DNA of 64,000 nt, taken from assembly GCA_016712375.1 (NCBI GenBank), contig JADJRE010000015.1:1-64000 (forward strand), read 5' to 3'. Within the stretch, counting starts at the first letter, position 1. Each line of letters starts with the position of its first letter. A program made the translations under genes and the position numbers. Below the pieces are notes generated by a model, which worked only from the letters and a program-made list of their open reading frames with translations, did not search any database and had not been told where the DNA came from. Positions 39,524 through 49,569 of the stretch are shown in pieces. This DNA is from Rhodospirillales bacterium (GTDB taxonomy: Bacteria > Pseudomonadota > Alphaproteobacteria > Rhodospirillales > Defluviicoccaceae).

Positions 39524-40754
39524 CGGGGGCAACGGCCCGTTGCCGACCGAAGCCCTGCTGTCGGCGTTCGAGGCCTGCGAAAGGCCGGTGATTGCCCTCG
39601 ATGTCTAGACCGCCGCAGAGCAGCCTCGACCCCGTCAACGAGCGCAAGGCGGCTCAGACTTTGACGGATCCTGCAGCTGATCGGCGGACTGCGCCCGAAA
39701 ACCGGCGCCTCCAAGACGGACCATGATCGGGGTTGATGAGCGGCTGTCTGACCTCGGGTGACAGCTGCGTTCCGAGCGGACCGGCGACACCATTGCGGAT
39801 CGATGCCAGCGCTATCCTGGCAGACCACAGCAGGCGCGGGAGTACCTTTTCGACCTCGAAGACCGGCCATGTGGGATATGTCGGTCCACCTGTCGTGGAC
39901 GAAGCAAAACTGCCGCCCGGATCACCCGCGGTCAAGTGGGTTCCGTCGCAACCGGTCACGGGAATTTCGATCTGAGGCAGGCGATGCCCAAACGGAAACA
40001 CGGTGCTCGATCGGGACTGTTGGCGATGGCGACGTTGCTCGCCCTCGCTCCTTTCGGCGTATTGGCGGCGGCGACCTGCGCTACCGCCTTCGTGACGGGC
40101 GGGCTTGAAGGCTCCTCCGTAATGGCAGTCAAGTAAGTAAGCTCAACACAGCTCGGTGCGCGATGGGTCACGACGCTCGCGACGCCGGTCGGTTTAACCA
40201 CCGGTCATTCTCCGAAAGCCGAAGTGACAACCGTTTTCCGCGTGTCCGCATGTCATCTGCGGTGCTATCCTCAGCTTGGCCACCTGCAGGCGAGCAGGTC
40301 CGATTAGCAACGTCCCCCCAGTGCAGCAACCCGCGCGTCATTTCTGACAGCTGCGAGCTTCGGAATCCGGCTTTCGGCGATCTCCAAGAATCGTTTATTG
40401 CAAGTCCCCGCAACCAAACTTCCTTTAGCATAGACGGTACCGAGCGCTTCAGACGCAGCTGCGCTAGCTTGCACGCGAGCCGAGGTTTATCGGGCGCTGA
40501 AGCGAATGACCTTCGGCGTATAACCCCTGGACTTGATCGAGATTTGTCGCAAGATGCTTCGGCGGAGCCGGGCGCAGCGGTGCATGTGCTTCGGGCTCTG
40601 CCCCCAACGGCGGCGGAGGAGGAAGCCAAGTTCGCAGAACGCGTCTTTCCTGAACCGGGCAACGAGCATAGTGTGAGTGCTGACAGCTACCCGTTGTGGA
40701 AGCTGCTTACGGCCCGGCATGGCTGTAAACGAAAGCGACACGACGTATTGCAAA
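39524..40754. other. Long gap (about 1.2 kb) before the tRNA, mostly non-coding
   Basis: Short frames exist on both strands, but their composition is not typical of genes; the one small candidate I list separately lies at 39984-40136. No rRNA or repeat is visible. The region may hold decayed genes. Confidence 0.45.
39984..40136 (+). CDS. Possible small exported peptide (50 residues)
   Basis: It begins MPKRKHGARSGLLAMATLLA and runs on through FGVLAAATC, an N-terminal basic region plus hydrophobic stretch that would be a signal peptide with a cysteine near its end. A weak GAGGC lies about seven bases upstream. No homology is recognised. It is included because the composition is signal-like, but it may be spurious. 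Confidence 0.3.
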   Translation: MPKRKHGARSGLLAMATLLALAPFGVLAAATCATAFVTGGLEGSSVMAVK

Positions 40755-40830
40755 GCGCCCGTAGCTCAGCGGATAGAGCAACTGCCTTCTAAGCAGTAGG
40801 TCGCAGGTTCGAGTCCTGCCGGGCGCGCCA
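40755..40830 (+). tRNA. tRNA-Arg, anticodon TCT
   Basis: The 76-nt cloverleaf has an acceptor stem of GCGCCCG against CGGGCGC, a D arm with GCTC...GAGC, the anticodon loop CTTCTAA (TCT), the T loop GTTCGAGTC and a discriminator G followed by an encoded CCA (40828-40830). It decodes AGA. It stands alone between intergenic DNA and the SOD gene. Confidence 0.97.
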
Positions 40831-40951
40831 CCTTGATGTCGCGTCGCCCCTGCGCTGTTTGAGCCCCATGTGTCAGCAAGAGCGGAAACGAGTGTGAGCT
40901 AAGCCTTCAGCGAGGGCGGGGCGGCTTGACGCCAGCCAAGGAGGACCCTGG

Positions 40952-41677
40952 ATGAAAGCGCAGAAAGGGGGCAAAACGGCTGTCATTGGGCGGCGGCAGT
41001 TGCTGAAGTCGGTGGGCGCTGCTTCATTGGTCGCCACCTGCGCCGCACCCTGGGTCGCCCGAGCCAAGGCGCCATATGAGCTGCCGAAGCTGCCGTGGCC
41101 GGACGACGCTTTGCAGCCGATGATCTCGGCGACCACCATCGGCTTCCACTACGGCAAGCACCACAAGGCTTACGTCGACACTCTCAACAAGCTGCTCGCC
41201 GATGCCCCCGATCTTGCCGATCTCAGCATCGAGGAGCTGATCACGGCGACATCGGGCAATCCCAACCGCGTCGCAATCTTCAACAACGCCGCGCAGATGT
41301 GGAACCACACCTTCTATTGGAACAGCATGCGGCCAAACGGCGGCGGCAAGCCGGGACCATCCTTGCTGCAGCGGATTGAAGCCGATTTCGGCGGTTGGGA
41401 CAGCTTCGTTAACGAATTCTTCAAGGCGGCGCAGACGCAATTCGGTAGCGGCTGGGCCTGGCTGATCCTCGACGGTGGAAAACTGAAGGTGATCAAGACC
41501 AGCAATGCCGATACACCGATCATGCAGGATAAGCCGCCGCTGCTGACCATCGACGTCTGGGAGCATGCCTACTATCTCGACTACCAAAACCGCCGGACCG
41601 ACTACATCAAGGCATGGCTGGAGACGCTCGCGAATTGGGAATTCGCCCAGCAGCAACTGGACAAAGCTAAGGGCTGA
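40952..41677 (+). CDS. Iron superoxide dismutase with a Tat signal
   Basis: The 241-residue protein begins with the twin-arginine motif GRRQLLKSVG and a hydrophobic stretch to about residue 38. The dismutase follows: YELPKLPWPDDALQP, HYGKHHKAYV (metal-ligand His), NNAAQMWNHTFYWNSMRPNG (His; the Gln of AAQ favours iron), GWAWL, and DVWEHAYYLDY (Asp, His). The Tat signal implies periplasmic export. ATG 40952 follows GGAGG. The gene lies 120 bp after the tRNA. It would remove superoxide from periplasmic respiratory chains. Confidence 0.9.
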   Translation: MKAQKGGKTAVIGRRQLLKSVGAASLVATCAAPWVARAKAPYELPKLPWPDDALQPMISATTIGFHYGKHHKAYVDTLNKLLADAPDLADLSIEELITATSGNPNRVAIFNNAAQMWNHTFYWNSMRPNGGGKPGPSLLQRIEADFGGWDSFVNEFFKAAQTQFGSGWAWLILDGGKLKVIKTSNADTPIMQDKPPLLTIDVWEHAYYLDYQNRRTDYIKAWLETLANWEFAQQQLDKAKG

Positions 41678-42087
41678 CCCCTGCGTCCTGGTGGTGAAGC
41701 GATGCGGGTCGTTGAAATGGACGGCCGATTCACCAACCGCCGCTTGGCCAGAGCCTGAGCGGGGTCAACTCGATCGCTTGCATCGTTATCGGCGGGCGCG
41801 GCACTTGCCTTGGACACGACGATCGACGATGCGGTGAGCGCGAAAGCGACTGCCAACGAGCGCTTTGTTTTTTACCTAAAATCCCCTCTCCCGGGGATGG
41901 CCGTACTCCCTCGGTACTGCATTATTGCTCTTGACGTTACTCAGTCCTCCGGGTGACGGTAATCAGGCATGTCCCACCACTGCTGCTTGCACCGAGGCGG
42001 ATTTTCAGCTTGAGCGCGCGTTGCCAGTCACGATCGCGGCTGGCCATGATCGCCTTGGCTCCGTCGCCACGCCCATGCTGCTGGCCT
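41678..42087. other. Intergenic, about 410 bp, no supported gene
   Basis: A minus-strand frame near 41602-41856 starts with a TTG and gives a signal-peptide-like LAVAFALTASS, but an in-frame stop lies only five codons upstream and no ribosome site is evident. I do not call it. Nothing else is recognisable. Confidence 0.4.
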
Positions 42088-42618
42088 TCAGCGCGTCTTC
42101 CCTGAAGCTGCTGTTTGTAGCAGGGCGAGCAGCCCGCCGAGAAGCTGGATCGGCGTGGGAGGGCAACCGGGGATGTGCAGATCGACGGGAATGACGCCGC
42201 CGACACCTCCTGCGACGGCGTAGCTGCCGGCGAAGATCCCGCCGTCGCGCGCGCAATCGCCGGCGGCGATGACCCATTTTGGCGCCGGCATGGCGTCGTA
42301 GGTGCGCTTGAGCGCAAGGCGCATGTTGGCGGTCACCGGGCCGGTGACCAGCAGGACGTCGGCGTGGCGCGGCGAGGCGACGAACCGCATCCCGAAGCGC
42401 TCCAGGTCGTAGTAGGCGTTGTTGAGGGCGTGGATCTCCAGCTCGCACCCGTTGCACGACCCGGCGTCCACCTCTCGAATGGCGAGACTGCGACCGAGCC
42501 GGCGTCGTGCCGACTGATCGACGCGGCGCGCCAACTCCGCAACGGCGGCGTCGTCCGGCTGCGGTGGCGGCTCGGTGAGTGGCGCCTTGAAAAGGCTGAG
42601 AAAGAGGGTCTTGCGCAT
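42088..42618 (-). CDS. hyfI: Hydrogenase-4-like small subunit (HyfI/NuoB-like)
   Basis: The 176-residue iron-sulfur subunit has SCNGCELEIHALNN, GDCARDGG and HIPGCPPTP, the four-cysteine pattern of the proximal [4Fe-4S] cluster shared by NuoB and HyfI/HycG. The start at 42618 lies four bases after the HyfG stop. A single long read-through frame joins this gene to HyfG because of the HyfG frameshift; the true boundary is at 42618-42623. The subunit carries electrons to the large-subunit active site. It closes the operon. Confidence 0.9.
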   Translation of the reverse strand: MRKTLFLSLFKAPLTEPPPQPDDAAVAELARRVDQSARRRLGRSLAIREVDAGSCNGCELEIHALNNAYYDLERFGMRFVASPRHADVLLVTGPVTANMRLALKRTYDAMPAPKWVIAAGDCARDGGIFAGSYAVAGGVGGVIPVDLHIPGCPPTPIQLLGGLLALLQTAASGKTR

Positions 42619-42622
42619 GGCG

Positions 42623-44139
42623 TTACAAGTCGTGGCCTGAGTAAGAGCAGTTGAAGGATTTGTTGCAGAGCGGAAAATCGGCAACGATGTTGCCTTCGAT
42701 GACTGCCTCCAATAGCGGCCATTGAAACCAGGACGGATCGCGCGGGCAGCAGCGATCGATCGTTCCGTCACGGCGGACGCGCACCCTAGGAGAATATCGC
42801 CGCGGAAGCCTTCGACTAGGGCCATGCCCTCGGGGCAAGTGGCCCCGTCGATCGGGCGAATGCCCTCGCTGATCGGCCCCGCTGGCATGCCTGCCAGAAG
42901 TTGCTCGATCAGCGACAGGCTCTGTGTCACTTCACGGATGCGTACCCAGACCCGGGCGTTGACGTCGCCCTCGTCTAGGACCGGAACTTCAAATGACAGT
43001 TGATCATAAGGGGGATAACCCGGGCGCTTGCGAACGTCGACGTTCCGTCCCGAGGCGCGTCCGACGAAGCCGCCGCAGGCAAACCGCTTCGCCAGTGCCG
43101 GGCGCAAAATGCCGGTGCCAACGGTACGATCCTGCAGGGATGCGGTATTGTCGTAAAGCTCGATCAGTTCCGGAAACCGCCGGCGGACATCGGCAACGAC
43201 TTCGCGGATGTGGGCGGCGCCAGCCTCCGGCAGGTCAACGGCGACGCCGCCGGGCACCACCCGATCCATCATCAGGCGATGGCCGAAGCACTCCGCCGCG
43301 ACCCGCAGGACACGTTCGCGCAGCACCCCGCACTGAGCCAGCATGAGTGCGAACGCGGCATCATTGCAGATCGCACCGATGTCGCCGAGATGATTGGCGA
43401 TGCGTTCAAGCTCAGCCATCAGCGCGCGCAGCCAGTGGGCGCGTGCCGGTACAGTGGTTTGCGTCGCCGCTTCCACGGCGCGGGCGAAGGCGATCGCGTA
43501 GGCAACGGTGCTATCGCCCGACACCCGGCCGGCCAGGCGCGCGGCCGTTTGCAGCGGCTTGCCGATCATCAACCGTTCGATGCCTTTATGGACATAGCCG
43601 AGTCGGGCCTCCAGACGGACCACGGTCTCGCCATAAGCAGTGAAGCGAAAATGGCCAGGCTCGATGATGCCGGCGTGAACTGGACCAACAGGAATTTGAT
43701 GCAGGCTTTCGCCTTCGACCGGCAGGAAGGCGTAGCTTTCATCCGGGTCGACGAGCGACGTCGGAGAGTCTGCCGACGAAGCAGGCCAGTGGCCGTGGTT
43801 AAGCCAGGGCCGCGGATCCAGGCTGCCACGAGGGTGAAGACCGTGGAGGTCCCGGATCGCCCGTTCCAGACGACCGGCCGGCGGAAAAACGGCGGCAACG
43901 GACGGATAGACAGACTCGGCGCAAGCGAGGCTGACGACACAGATCTCGTTCAGAGAACCGTGGCCGACTGCCAGGTTGACACGGCCCGGCTCACCCCAGT
44001 AGCCGAGCAGGACGAAGTCGCCGTCGCGCAGGCCCTCTGCGGTCCGAAGCCAGGCCGCCTCATCGATACTGAAGCGTGGCCACGGACGATGATCCGCTTC
44101 CCTGATGCCGCGGCTGGTGACCGATGTGAACGCCGACAT
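42623..44139 (-). CDS. hyfG: Hydrogenase-4-like large subunit (HyfG-like), Ehr type, frameshifted
   Basis: The 505-residue protein fuses a NuoC-like N-terminal part (FPPAGRLERAIRDLHGL, about 85-100) to a NuoD-like catalytic part (EPGHFRF, GYVHKGIERLM, ELERIANHLGDIG). At the position of the first Ni-binding CxxC of hydrogenases it has GRVSGDS (about 204-210), with no cysteine, and the C-terminus ends DFPLCNKSFNCSYSGHDL without the second CxxC. This matches the energy-converting hydrogenase-related (Ehr) type, which is not expected to make H2. One G is missing near 42790; restoring it gives RVRVRRDGTIDRCCPRDP. Confidence 0.87.
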
Positions 44140-44151
44140 CGTGATGTAGCC

Positions 44152-45599
44152 TCAGCCGATCATGCTGGCGACTGCCCGAAACCACGATACCACGGCCTCC
44201 GGCAGAAAAATGCCAGCCAGTAGCACGATCGCCAAATGGAAAAACAACGGGACGACGGACGCGTGGACCGGCGCACTGGCTCCGGCTGGGCCGCCGAAGG
44301 CGAGGCCCTGCATGCGCAGGACAAGAGCCCCGATACCGATCAGCAGGCCAGCGACAAGGGGGATGGCGAGAAGCGGCTGGCGTGCGAACGTCGAGGTGAT
44401 GATCAAAATTCACTCATGAAGATGCCAAAGGGAGGCATCCCGGCGATGGCGATAACGCCCAGCACCAGCCCCCACCCAAGCACGGGATGGCTTTCCGTCA
44501 GGCCACGAATCTCGGAAATTTTCTGCGTTCCCTTCGCCTGACTGATGTGGCCAACGGCAAAAAAGATCGCGGACTTGGTCAGGCTGTGCATCGCCATGTG
44601 GAACAGTCCGGCGAAACTCGCGATCGGTCCGCCCATGCCGAAGGCGAACGTGATGATTCCCATGTGCTCGATCGACGAGTAGGCAAACATCCGTTTGATG
44701 TCGCGACGGCGATACAGCATCAGCGAGGCGAAGATAAGCGAGACCAGGCCGATGCCAATCATCAGCGCGCCGGGTGCCAGCGCCGCGGCATTGGCGGTAA
44801 GCAAGATCTTGAATCGCAACAGCGCGTAGAGCGCGACGTTAAGCAACAGCCCGGAGAGCACTGCCGAGACCGGCGTCGGACCCTCGGCGTGGGCATCCGG
44901 CAGCCAGGCATGCAGCGGTGCCAGCCCAACCTTCGTGCCGTAGCCGATCAACAGGAAAATGAACGCGAGATTGAGCAGCGCCGGATCGAAGGCGGGGGCT
45001 TTGTCGACGAGAAGGTTCCACGCCATCGCGTCCAGCCCCTGCCCGACGACCGGACGGGCGGCGAGGTAGACGAGGATTGTTCCGAACAGTGCAAGCGCTA
45101 TACCGACGCTGCCGAGGATAAAATATTTCCAGGCGGCTTCCAGCGCCGCGTGGGTGCGATAGATGCCGACCATGAGCACCGTGGTCAGCGTCGCCAGTTC
45201 GATTGCCACCCACATCAGCCCGATATTGTTCGCGAGCAGGGCGAGGTTCATCGCGAACATCAGGGTCTGATACATCGCGTGGTAAAAGCGCAGATAGCGA
45301 GCGGACAGCCGGCCGCTAGCCAGTTCGTGCGAAATATAACTTGCGCTGAACACGCTTGTGGTGAAGGACACAAACGTATTGAGAAGAATAAGGAAGATGT
45401 TGAAGTCATCGACGATGAGGTAGAGCGATGCACTTGGCCGTGCGATCAGCAGGGTGGAGCCGGCGACCAGCGTTGCCGCGGAGGCAAGGACGTTGAGAAT
45501 CGCACCCAGCCGATAACTGGGAATGATCGCCAGCAGAGCGGCAAACACCGCCGGAATGATCAGCACGCCCGCCGTTGCCACATCGGCAAGCGCGGTCAT
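44152..45599 (-). CDS. hyfF: Proton-pumping membrane subunit (HyfF-like), frameshifted
   Basis: About 480 residues with roughly 13 membrane segments make up an antiporter-like subunit homologous to NuoN/NuoM/HyfF. Typical runs are GYGTKVGLAPLHAWLPDAHAEGPTPVSAVLSG and RDIKRMFAYSSIEHMGIITFAFG. The frame is broken near 44403: adding one T in the TTTT run restores SEFLIITSTFARQ, so the C-terminal 84 residues form the real end of the protein. The start overlaps the HyfE-like stop by 4 bp. Confidence 0.87.
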
Positions 45600-46258
45600 G
45601 GTTGCTCTCCGCGGAAGCGTTCCAGCACCTGCACGTCCACGGTGTCGAAGCGTTCGCGGATACGGAACAAGAAGATGCCGATGACGATGAAGGCGATCAA
45701 AACCGAAAACGCCACGCTGATCTCGACCACCAGCGGCATGCCTTTGGCGCCAGCGGCGGCAAGGATCAATCCGTTTTCCAGCGACATGAACCCGACCACC
45801 TGACCAACCGCATTGCGGCGGGTCACCATCATCAACAGGCCCAGCAGGACGACGGAAAGGGCGAATGCGAGATCTTCCTGTGTCAGGGCATCCGCCTGCT
45901 CCGTGACCGGCAGCATCACCATGATCGACAGGGCAACCAGTCCGATCCCGAAAAGCATGGTGGGCCCAATCCCGACGACCGTTTCGATCGTGCGATGAAT
46001 GCCGAGGCGTCGAACCATGCGGTGCAACGCGACCGGAATGAGGATCGCCTTGAAACCGAGCGCAATGGCAGCGGTCACGAACAGGTGCGGTGCCTCCTGG
46101 ATATGCGCCTGCCAGGCGACGGCAAGGCTCAGGACCACGGCATGCAGCGCGAACACGTTCAGGAGGCTGTAAAGCCGATCCTGGTACAGAAGCATCAGGC
46201 TGACCAACACCAGGCCACCGGCCAACAGATGCGAAACGTCGAAGGCGAGGCCGTGCAT
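45596..46258 (-). CDS. hyfE: Small membrane subunit (HyfE-like)
   Basis: The 220-residue protein has about six hydrophobic segments and matches HyfE, the NuoK/MrpC-like subunit of the antiporter-related module. Its start at 46258 overlaps the HyfC stop, and it ends within HyfF. The alternative longer frame upstream lies inside HyfC and is rejected. Together HyfB, C, E and F form the membrane arm expected to translocate ions. Confidence 0.85.
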   Translation of the reverse strand: MHGLAFDVSHLLAGGLVLVSLMLLYQDRLYSLLNVFALHAVVLSLAVAWQAHIQEAPHLFVTAAIALGFKAILIPVALHRMVRRLGIHRTIETVVGIGPTMLFGIGLVALSIMVMLPVTEQADALTQEDLAFALSVVLLGLLMMVTRRNAVGQVVGFMSLENGLILAAAGAKGMPLVVEISVAFSVLIAFIVIGIFLFRIRERFDTVDVQVLERFRGEQP

Positions 46259-47196
46259 CACAAGCTCCGCGTCACGAACAGCAGCAGCGTGCCGAGCAGC
46301 CCCAACATCAGCGCCGCGCCAAGAAATTCCGGGACGCGGAAAACGCGCATCTTGGCGATTGATGTCTCGAACACGGCGAGCGCAACCCCGGCAAGGGTGA
46401 GCTTGAGAAGATACGCGGCGATGCCAACCAGATAGGCGATTGCTCCTTCGCCGGCGGCGGCCATGCCCCACGGCGTGAAGACGCAAGCCAGCAGGGAGGC
46501 GTACAACAACAGCTTGAGGAAGGCGGCCGCCTCGATCATCGCCAGGTGCCTGCCCGAGTACTCGAGCACCATTGCTTCGTGCACCATCGTCAGTTCCAGG
46601 TGGGTTGCCGGATTGTCCACCGGGATGCGGGCATTCTCGGCAATGGCGACGATCAACAGGGCGACGAAAACCAGGCCCAGCGAGATGCGTAACCCGACAT
46701 GCTGGCTCAGCATGAAATTGGCGACAGAGGATAGCTGTGTCGAACCGGCGAGCAGCGACAGGGTGAACACCGCCATCAGCATCGCCGGCTCCGCAACCGA
46801 TGCGAACATCATCTCGCGGCTGGAGCCGATGCCACCAAAACTTGTCCCGACGTCGAGACCGGCGAGCGCCAGGAAGAATCTGGCCGTCCCCAGCAGGGCG
46901 ACGATGGCGATCATGTCAGCCGACCAACTGAACAGAAGGCCGGTCGCGAAGGTCGGAATTAATGCTGCCGCTACCCAGATCACGGCGAAAACAAGGTAAG
47001 GCGCGACCCGGAACAACCAGGATGCGCTGTCAGCCAGCACCACCTCCTTGCGCAGCAGCCGCTGCAAGTCGCGGTAGGGCTGCAGCGGCGAGGGGCCTCT
47101 CCGGCGCAACAGACGAGCCTTCACCGTTCTGACGAGGCCGGTGAGAAACGGTGCCACGACCAGCACCAGGGTCAGCTGGACGCCCTGAACAACCAC
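46258..47196 (-). CDS. hyfC: Membrane subunit (HyfC/NuoH-like)
   Basis: The 312-residue protein has about eight membrane segments and the NuoH/HyfC features RGPSPLQPYRDLQRLLRKE, SSREMMFASVAEPAM, ENARIPVDNPATHLELTMVHEAM and KMRVFRVPE. These bind the hydrophilic arm to the membrane arm. GTG 47196 gives the usual length; the further upstream frame overlaps HyfB and its composition is unlike the rest. A short repeat GCAATAGGCGAC lies just after the HyfB stop. Confidence 0.88.
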   Translation of the reverse strand: MVVQGVQLTLVLVVAPFLTGLVRTVKARLLRRRGPSPLQPYRDLQRLLRKEVVLADSASWLFRVAPYLVFAVIWVAAALIPTFATGLLFSWSADMIAIVALLGTARFFLALAGLDVGTSFGGIGSSREMMFASVAEPAMLMAVFTLSLLAGSTQLSSVANFMLSQHVGLRISLGLVFVALLIVAIAENARIPVDNPATHLELTMVHEAMVLEYSGRHLAMIEAAAFLKLLLYASLLACVFTPWGMAAAGEGAIAYLVGIAAYLLKLTLAGVALAVFETSIAKMRVFRVPEFLGAALMLGLLGTLLLFVTRSL

Positions 47197-47219
47197 GTCG
47201 CCTATTGCCAGGTCGCCGC

Positions 47220-49226
47220 CTATTGCCACAGCGCCAATCCTGACAGCAGCAGCAGAAGTACCGCGAACACGAGGGCAAGGTAGCGGCGGATCGTCAAGAA
47301 CTGCAGGGCATTGATCCTGCCGCTGGCATACGTGATGGCGCTTGCGATCGGCGCAAAGAGATACTCCCACACCAGATCGCGGAGGTCCGCACGCAGCCGG
47401 GCCGGCTCCAGGCTCGCCGGTTCTGGCATCTCGACATGCTCGGAGGCGCGGAAGGCCGTGCGTCCGAAGACCCGCCGGATCGGCTGAGCGAAGCTGCCGG
47501 CGGTGTACTGGGTAATGGGGCTGGGATCAGGAGTGCCACAGTCCCAGGCGGCAGATCGCCTTACCGTGTGCGAGCCGAGACGCCGTACGAACGCCGCAAC
47601 CACCGTCGACGTCACAGCGATGAATACCAGCAGGATGAGGCCATTGTAGGAGCTTCGAGCCGCCGACACCGGGATCAGCGACAGCCACGGCATCGTTGCC
47701 TGCTGGGGCAAACGCGCTCCTGCCGTCAACGTTTCGACGACGCCGGACAAGGCGTCGACGGCGAGGCTGGGAAGCACGCCGGCGAGCACACAGAGCGCCG
47801 CGAGCACGATCATTGCGCCAGTGGAAAAGGCGTCTACCTCCTGCGCCTGCGCCGCCGCGCGGCTTCGCGGCCGGCCGAGGAAGGTGATGCCGAAGGCCTT
47901 GACGAAGCAGGCGGCTGCCAGCGCCGCCGACAGGGCCAATGCGGCGCCGACGGCCGGGACGAGGAACTTCAAGCCCCATTGCGGCAGCGACGGGCTGATG
48001 AGAATAGCTTGAAAGGTCAACCACTCAGACACAAACCCGTTGAGCGGCGGCAACGCTGAAATCGCGGCGCAGCCGGTCAAGAAGGTCGCCGTGGTCACCG
48101 GCATGCGGTGAATGAGGCCACCAAGGTGCTCCATATCCCGTTCACCTGTCGCGCGCAGTACTGCGCCCGAGCCGAAGAACAACAGGCTCTTGAACAGAGA
48201 GTGATTGAGGACGTGGAACAAGGCCGCGGTCAACGCCAACGCCGCGCCGGTCGCCATGCCGTTGGCGAGAAACGCCAGCGCAAGCCCCAGTCCGATGTAG
48301 ATGATGCCGATGTTCTCGACCGTGTGGTAAGCGAGCAGGCGCTTCAGGTCGTGCTGCATCAGTGCGTACAGGACACCGAGCACCGCCGTGACTGCGCCGA
48401 CGACGAGCACGATAACGCCCCACCACCACTCCGGCGGCCCCGACAGATCGAAGATGAGCCGGATGAGGCCGTATATCGCCACTTTTGTCATGACTCCGCT
48501 CATAAGCGCGGAAACATGACTTGGGGCGGCAGGGTGAGCCAGTGGCAGCCAGACATGCAGCGGCACGATGCCTGCTTTCGAGCCGGCGCCGAGAAGCACT
48601 AACACCAGCACCAGCGCCTGAGCAAAGCGGGGCAGGGACCCCTCGCGCATCGCTGGAAAAAGGTATCCGCCGTGCGTGCCTGCCAGCAACCCGAAGGCCA
48701 GCAGCAGGCACAGTGTGCCGAAACTCGCCATCAGCAGGTATACGTAACCGGCGTGCTGCGTGCCACGGTCGTGATGGTGCGCCATGACCAACGCCCACGA
48801 CGCAAGTGACATCAGTTCCCAGGAAAACAGAAAGACAAATGCGTCGTCGGCCAGAACAACGAGATTCATCGCCGCCAGAAACGCCGGGAAGAACGGCAGG
48901 ATCCGTTCATTGGCCTGTTCATGACGGCCATAGCCGATGGCGTAAAAGCTGGCGGCCGCACCGCCAAGATTGATTACTAGCAGAAAGAAGGCGGCGAGGG
49001 GATCGAGACGAAAATGCGCTCCGATCCAGGGGATGCCGAGCGGCAAGACGCGCGCGGCTACTGCTTCAGCAGCTGAAAGAGCCGGTAGCGCCGCCACGAC
49101 AATCGCTGTGCAGACAGCAAAGGTGAAGCCATAAACTGCCGGCCGACCGACAGGGCGGCGGCAGAGCGGCATCGCCGCGATGGCAGCGAGAAACAACGAG
49201 GCGACAAGGACCAGGATCAAATTCAT
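47220..49226 (-). CDS. hyfB: Proton-pumping membrane subunit (HyfB-like)
   Basis: The 668-residue protein has 14 or so membrane segments and the antiporter core GAGSKAGIVPLHVWLPLAHPAAPSHVSALMSGVMTK, then DLKRLLAYHTVENIGIIYIGLGLA and NHSLFKSLLFFGSGAV. It aligns with HyfB (about 672 residues in E. coli). ATG 49226 starts the first membrane helix MNLILVLVASLFLA. It is the first gene of the operon hyfB-C-E-F-G-I. No HyfA, HyfD, HyfH or formate-dehydrogenase gene is nearby. Confidence 0.9.
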   Translation of the reverse strand: MNLILVLVASLFLAAIAAMPLCRRPVGRPAVYGFTFAVCTAIVVAALPALSAAEAVAARVLPLGIPWIGAHFRLDPLAAFFLLVINLGGAAASFYAIGYGRHEQANERILPFFPAFLAAMNLVVLADDAFVFLFSWELMSLASWALVMAHHHDRGTQHAGYVYLLMASFGTLCLLLAFGLLAGTHGGYLFPAMREGSLPRFAQALVLVLVLLGAGSKAGIVPLHVWLPLAHPAAPSHVSALMSGVMTKVAIYGLIRLIFDLSGPPEWWWGVIVLVVGAVTAVLGVLYALMQHDLKRLLAYHTVENIGIIYIGLGLALAFLANGMATGAALALTAALFHVLNHSLFKSLLFFGSGAVLRATGERDMEHLGGLIHRMPVTTATFLTGCAAISALPPLNGFVSEWLTFQAILISPSLPQWGLKFLVPAVGAALALSAALAAACFVKAFGITFLGRPRSRAAAQAQEVDAFSTGAMIVLAALCVLAGVLPSLAVDALSGVVETLTAGARLPQQATMPWLSLIPVSAARSSYNGLILLVFIAVTSTVVAAFVRRLGSHTVRRSAAWDCGTPDPSPITQYTAGSFAQPIRRVFGRTAFRASEHVEMPEPASLEPARLRADLRDLVWEYLFAPIASAITYASGRINALQFLTIRRYLALVFAVLLLLLSGLALWQ

Positions 49227-49569
49227 GCCAAGCCCTATGGAGTCCCCTGCTTCCGAACACCACCGCGGGCCTGGCGGCGCCCGCTGCATGTCCTTGACTT
49301 CTTGAGCCGCAGTTACGCCCGATGGTGACTGCGGCGCCCGGCACCCGACGCGCAAACACATTGGGCGCGGTGGGCCTCGACAGGCAGATCACCGTTGCTT
49401 CAGCGAGTTCTGTGAAATGAGTGTTTAAGGCTTCGCCGGGCGGCGACAAGAGAGAAAAAATGATCCGCTAGATTAATGGCGGATTAAGGAAAGCTCGCAG
49501 CCAATGGAGGTGGCGAAACGGCGGCGCCCGAAGGCGCGCGCCGTTCCCCAAGCGGAGGACAGAGTTGAG
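49227..49569. other. Intergenic, about 340 bp upstream of the HyfB operon
   Basis: The hyf operon promoter should lie here, reading leftwards. I cannot identify its boxes. No coding sequence is supported. Confidence 0.4.

Noticed and set aside
39654..40001. Minus-strand ORF of 115 residues downstream of the ELM1-like gene
   Set aside because: Its start lacks a ribosome site and no family could be recognised. It might be a degenerate gene but the evidence is too weak.
40163..40792. Plus-strand ORF of 209 residues running into tRNA-Arg
   Set aside because: Its end overlaps the tRNA gene, its composition is not coding-like and no domain is evident.
41602..41856. Minus-strand ORF with signal-peptide-like start overlapping the SOD 3' end
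   Set aside because: An in-frame stop lies five codons upstream, only TTG is available as start, and no ribosome site or homology was seen.
44487..45803. Long plus-strand ORF opposite the HyfF-like gene
   Set aside because: It is the antisense shadow of a high-GC membrane-protein gene; its protein is unusually rich in Arg, Gln and His, with no domain.
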